64,000 nt of DNA from Moniliophthora roreri. Lineage: Eukaryota > Basidiomycota > Agaricomycetes > Agaricales > Marasmiaceae. The stretch lies in the NCBI GenBank assembly GCA_001466705.2, contig LATX02000229.1, positions 186,001 to 250,000 on the forward strand. The letters run 5' to 3'. The notes under the pieces were generated by a model, which saw nothing but the letters and a program-made list of their open reading frames with translations, was not told where the DNA came from and ran no database searches. Position numbers and translations under genes: made by a program. Positions within the stretch are counted from its first letter, which is position 1, and each line of letters opens with the position of its first letter. Below, one piece after another: positions 59,931-64,000 of this stretch.

Positions 59931-61551
59931 AAACTGGGTCCGAAACGGGACAACGGTGGTGATGATAGGTGGTGGTTGGGAATGAAAAGGTCCGTGAAGT
60001 GCTGGCAAAATAAGCCAAGGGTAGCGGGAACTAATTTTGCACTGAAAGCATGTCATTCGGCGTGATCACCGGTATGTTGCCTTGTGTCGCCTTCTCACCG
60101 AGTAGTTCTCATGCCAATAGGTCAACCTTTGCATGGGAAATACCTAGTAACCGCGGTTGGATATGTTTACACCGCCTAAGATTCGCCCGACAGCTCTCAT
60201 TTTGGCTACATTCTTGCGGTTAACACCCGGATCTTCTGCTATTCCCCGTATTTTTGGTCATGGGTTGTGCCTTCCATCAGCCGCTTGTCCCGTCATCGCT
60301 GGGCTTCCAGCTTGCGGACCTGCGGTGCATGTTGCCCCAGATGTCGTCTATGCCGGAACTTCATCTCATCTTCGGCAAGCATCAGGGGATTACTCTAGGC
60401 CCACTCGGGAAGCGGGAAGCGGAAAATGCACGGACCTGGTGGTTTGGACAGCTTTGGTTCTCAGTAGGACAGCAATGGCAAATATTTTGTGTTATTATTG
60501 CACTACATAGCGTGAATTCAGGTGCTGTACAAAGCTTGCTTTCCCGACGCAATGATGAAACGCGCACCAACGCCATCCTGCAAGGGGCGGAAGCAGACAA
60601 AGCGAACCACATGCTACGGGCTTTACGGGCTTGCTACGGGCAGTCGATGACTCCGATCGCTTCCTTATGGGCATCGAAGTCGGTGAACGGCGCTGTATAT
60701 ATCCCTCAATACGTGCGACCAAACTATCATGTTCCCATGAGGCCGAAGGCTCAAGCTTCGAGAGTCTCATGAACGTGCGTCTATGAGTCTTGATCTGAAG
60801 CCAAATGACGCGACGCGACTCGGACTTTTTTCATTATGAACAAAGCTGTTCTTAGCAGTATTTATTCTCCTTTTCTCCCATTTACAGGCCAGTATTGAGA
60901 AGCTGATGAAACCTGGGCAGCTTGCAAGGGGGGTCCAAAACCCTGGTAAGTATACGAGGCCAAAAAGAAGTTTCAAGGCCAAGTGTAGCCCTACTAGGTA
61001 TTTTATTCCCACATATTTCCAAAAAGGGTATGTCATTTTCCAGGTTCGTACGTCGCGGCAGCTTACCTTATTGTTAGCCTCATGTTGCCCCTCACAATCA
61101 TGGGTACAGCAGTAAATATATAACAATTTTGGGAGGATTTAGAGCCCGAAGGAGCCTGTAGGAGGCATGATTTGGGTGAGGTCCCAAAAATTTCGAACGA
61201 TGTTTAGATCCCCTCCTAGGATCGGAAATTTCGGACTTGCACCTCCCTTTGCAGCTTACCACCTTGTCAAAAGAAGAAAGAACACTCTTTTCGCAGCCGA
61301 TGGAACATCCGTCGTAAAGGAAAACGTAAACTTGTGAAAGGAAAAAGAAAGTGTGTCGATCGGAACGTCATGCATGAGCTAGAAAGCCACGGCAAACGCT
61401 CTCTCAATCGAAATGATGCTAAAATCTGACGCACCGATTTGCATCATTAATGGCGTCGGTGAATATCATGAAGGTATAAAGAGTGCACTCTTCGAATACC
61501 CCAGAAACAACTTCAATCCTCATACAAAGTGATCCTCATTCGAAATCAAAC
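59931..61551. other. Long spacer with one doubtful ORF
   Basis: A plus-strand frame at 60254-60772 reaches 172 codons but has no domain, conserved start or splice support. The region at 61130-61500 is non-coding and includes the promoter of the next gene. Confidence 0.35.
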
Positions 61552-61960
61552 ATGGTCTCTTACAAAGTAATTCATCCTTCCACCCCATCGTTACGTGCCT
61601 CTAATTTTTGACCATCGTCTAGGTCGGTGATCGCGTCGAATATCAAGCTGTCGGGGGTGGCAACGTCGAAAACTCTACCACCCATGGCGAGATTGTCGAC
61701 ATCATCGAGAGCAAGCAGCCCGCCGGCGAGACAGGCGTTCAAGTGAATGTGAGTTTATTTTCCGATATTCCATGAAGGCTTTGGTATTGACTTTGTGGTT
61801 TTTCAGGCCTCTGAAGACGAGCCTCGTTATCTCATTCGCAATGACAATGTATGTTTCTTTATCATGCCTTGCATCATGCCCTGGAAAGTAGCTAAATCAC
61901 TTTCAGACTGGGAAAGAGACCGCCTACAAGTCTAGCAACATTGTAGGAAAGGCCAAGTAG
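61552..61960 (+). CDS. Small HVA1/TUDOR-domain protein (DUF2945)
   Basis: Four exons (61552-61566, 61623-61748, 61807-61848, 61907-61960) give 78 residues. The core is YKVGDRVEYQAVGGG, STTHGEIVDIIES, YLIRNDNTGKETAY and SSNIVGKAK, the pattern of the hypervirulence-associated TUDOR domain family. The first exon is only 15 nt. Function is unknown in most fungi. The protein is likely cytosolic, a single small beta barrel. Confidence 0.9.
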
Positions 61961-62266
61961 GATCTTGTGTTTAGAGCCTTAGACCTTGGACGGATGAACA
62001 GGCGGCGTGGTTAATTTCTTGGGTGCCTTGCACAAGTAATAGTTGTATTGTATAGTTGTATAGTGTAGCGCGCGCGTCAATGCGACAGAAGTCATTGTAA
62101 AAGAATGCAGCGTGCCTCGTTTAGTATTCTTTGGCTGGTTACTATGGTCAATGGAAAGGATGATTGAGGTCGGGCTTTTCATGTCATATGTCATTCCACG
62201 TGGCCGTGTCACTCTCAGGCTCTAGGCTCTAGGCTTTTCCACGGACCACCACCTTTGCCAACGACC

Positions 62267-62635
62267 ATGGGAGGCCCCAACTTGGAGATTTTCAAGTTTT
62301 CGTTGTACCTCTTTGTTCCTATATTTGCCTTTATCAAGTTTGGTGACCCAGACTGGTATAGAAACATTGTGGTTCCGGCGAGTTCCCTCCCTTCAAAATT
62401 GACCATTTCTCCACGCTAATAGCGACGAGAGTGCAGTATAAGGACCAGCTGTTTCCTCCAGATGAAAAGATCATCAAGGTATGTGATGAGCTTTGATTTC
62501 AGATTTCTTGTCTGAATGGAATTCCAGGAATTACCAGCTGACCAAAAATCACTCCGCGAGGAGTTGGCCCGAATAAAAGCAGAAAGAATTGCCCGGAGAG
62601 AACAGAGGGAGAAAGCTGAACGTGAGGGAAAGTAA
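62267..62635 (+). CDS. PET100: Pet100-like cytochrome c oxidase assembly factor
   Basis: Three exons (62267 to about 62381, 62423-62478, 62528-62635) give about 92 residues. GGPNLEIFKFSLYLFVPIFA is the single membrane segment with the family start, followed by GDPDWYRNIVVP. The tail is YKDQLFPPDEKIIKELP and a charged helix (LREELARIKAERIARRE). Pet100 is an inner-membrane chaperone for complex IV. The first donor is weak: GT at 62382, or possibly GC at 62378. Confidence 0.8.
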
Positions 62636-62724
62636 AGAAAGTTCGTGGAGTAGTATTCCGAGTTTCTGATTTTCGCTGTGCTGACTGTTTACACAGTGTA
62701 TTTCTAGGAATTGGTTTATCTATT

Positions 62725-64000
62725 CTATACATTGTAATTCAAGTTCAAACATTCCCCATCTCCAATAACGGCTTTCCATCCTCCGCTGGGATTGTTAGCT
62801 ATACTTTGCTCGACAAGCCCTTTGTATTCTTGCAGTTCCGGTAATGAAATCTTGAATCCACCGCAAACTATGAATACAACCGTTCTGTCGGGTTTCGGTG
62901 GGACTAGTTTGTCCAAGAGTTCTCGTCTATATGCAGGTACGAGAGTGGTTGAGCATGCTAGTTCAACTAGAAGCTTGTGGTCCTCTAGAACTCTACGTCA
63001 GTCCATACCTCGCGTGTCATTTTCAGAGCCGACTGACCAGCGAACAGGTACCCTGCTTGCATACTCAATTCGTCTTGAACGCTAACGCACTTGATTCCGC
63101 CTTGTCTCTCTAGGCCCATCTTGACGACACGAGCAGCTGGGCGAGATGCGCCTAAGGAACCTGACGCTCGAGACGAGAAGCTGTGGAAGTGAGCGAGCTG
63201 AATATCTTCCGTGTCGTCGTGAACGCTAGTCACATTGGAAGGCAGTTCAGTTGCGAATTGGCTGGAGCCAGCTATGTTGAGGAGCATCGAGTGGTGTAGA
63301 CAGTTGGAACCAAGGGTTCCGAGAGCGACGATTGGGACTAGTATTTGGGTGAGTTGTCTAGCCGTATTATTATTGGTTTCATGCAGCTCACCATCGTCCC
63401 AGCCAACACGCTTACAACCGACGATGATGCCGCCCAGCATTCCGCCACCGCCGACGCTACAGAAGATGGCATCTGGCTTCTTCACCTCCGCCGATATCTC
63501 GGAGATCATCGACGAATGTCCCTCCCATATTAACGGATCGTCGTACGCGGGCACCATGACACTTCCAGACCAATGAGCAAGTCAAATATCCCACGCAGAC
63601 AAACCACTCACGCGTTACTCTCCTTGGTTACTGCTTCCTTCGCGGCATTTAAGGCTTCAAGATAAACTTTTCCAACAATCACCACCTCCGCTTCTTGATC
63701 TCGGAGCAAATCCAACGTTCTTTGTGCGACCCACTCCGGAATATACACCGTACATTTGACCTGCAGCGTACGTGCTGCACATGCCGCCGCATAACCCGCG
63801 TTTCCACCCGAAGCTATGATCAGATGGACGTCGGGACCATGTTTCTCCTTGGCTACCTGAACGAAATGGCCGATACCGCGACTTTTAAACGAGTTGGCTG
63901 GTTGGAGATTCTATGGGTATATGTAACTAGCTGAGTTCGTTTCTTTCAAAAGAATTTTGGACTAATGTGAATTTGCAGACCTCGAGTTTGAGATATACGG
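62725..64000 (-). CDS. L-serine/threonine dehydratase, partial, cut by the window end
   Basis: On the minus strand the gene enters at 64000. It reads NSFKSRGIGHF (PLP-binding Lys), IIASGGNAGYAAACAA, LLRDQEAEVVIVG, DDPLIWEGHSSMISEIS, AIFCSVGGGGMLGG (glycine loop) and a C-terminal part ending GDGECLNLNYNV, with TAG at 62725-62727. This is the fold-type II PLP dehydratase that deaminates serine to pyruvate. The N-terminus and start lie beyond the window. A decayed copy of it lies at 43228-44165. Confidence 0.9.

Noticed and set aside
60254..60772. 172-codon plus-strand frame as a gene
   Set aside because: No domain, no intron support and an overlapping frame of similar length; listed only as doubtful.

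Overview
This is a nuclear window from a filamentous basidiomycete, most likely an Agaricomycete. Genes carry many short (about 50-60 nt) GT-AG introns, and the gene set is fungal: HET-C, App1, SDH assembly factor 2, Pet100, Bet1, a phosducin-like protein, a HVA1/TUDOR protein, a DUF3602 protein and basidiomycete 7-TM families. A methanol/alcohol-oxidase (GMC) array and a P450 array point to a saprotrophic or plant-associated lifestyle. The species is not determined.

Layout. 1-10094: a Ty3/gypsy element split by a complete 7.7-kb chromovirus (348-8023, coding on the minus strand, 641/642-bp LTRs, 5-bp target duplication CCACC). Both are dead. Most of their stops fit CGA to TGA changes, and the LTRs differ almost only at CpG sites. 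10656-19097: three intact tandem P450 paralogues sharing exon lengths and an 11-nt micro-exon; one has lost an intron. 20500-28943: four incomplete copies of a methanol/alcohol oxidase gene, with two single-N contig joins, a head-to-tail fusion and a 943-bp unmerged repeat. Copy 3 holds two blocks (53 and 52 nt) that are the plain complement, not the reverse complement, of the matching stretch in a sister copy. No known DNA process makes this, so it is the strangest signal in the window.

29147-40623: BET1, a phosducin-like protein, a small membrane protein, a MITE, two 7-TM genes, a conserved unknown and an alpha/beta hydrolase. 41304-44165: a duplicated SGNH hydrolase carrying a stray 3' end of het-c, abutting a broken serine dehydratase copy; the parents lie at 48.9-51.1 kb and 62.7-64 kb. 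45535-46992: another 7-TM gene. 47.4-48.8 kb: an inverted-repeat element. 48872-53996: SGNH hydrolase B and HET-C. 54541-64000: App1 phosphatidate phosphatase, SDH assembly factor 2, a DUF3602 protein, a HVA1/TUDOR protein, Pet100 and a serine dehydratase cut by the window end.

Functionally, the P450s and H2O2-producing alcohol oxidases form an oxidative, recently amplified accessory half (10-29 kb). The right half is mostly single-copy housekeeping genes, with transposon- and duplication-rich spacers. Exon limits were placed by eye from splice signals and agreement between paralogues; no searches were run.
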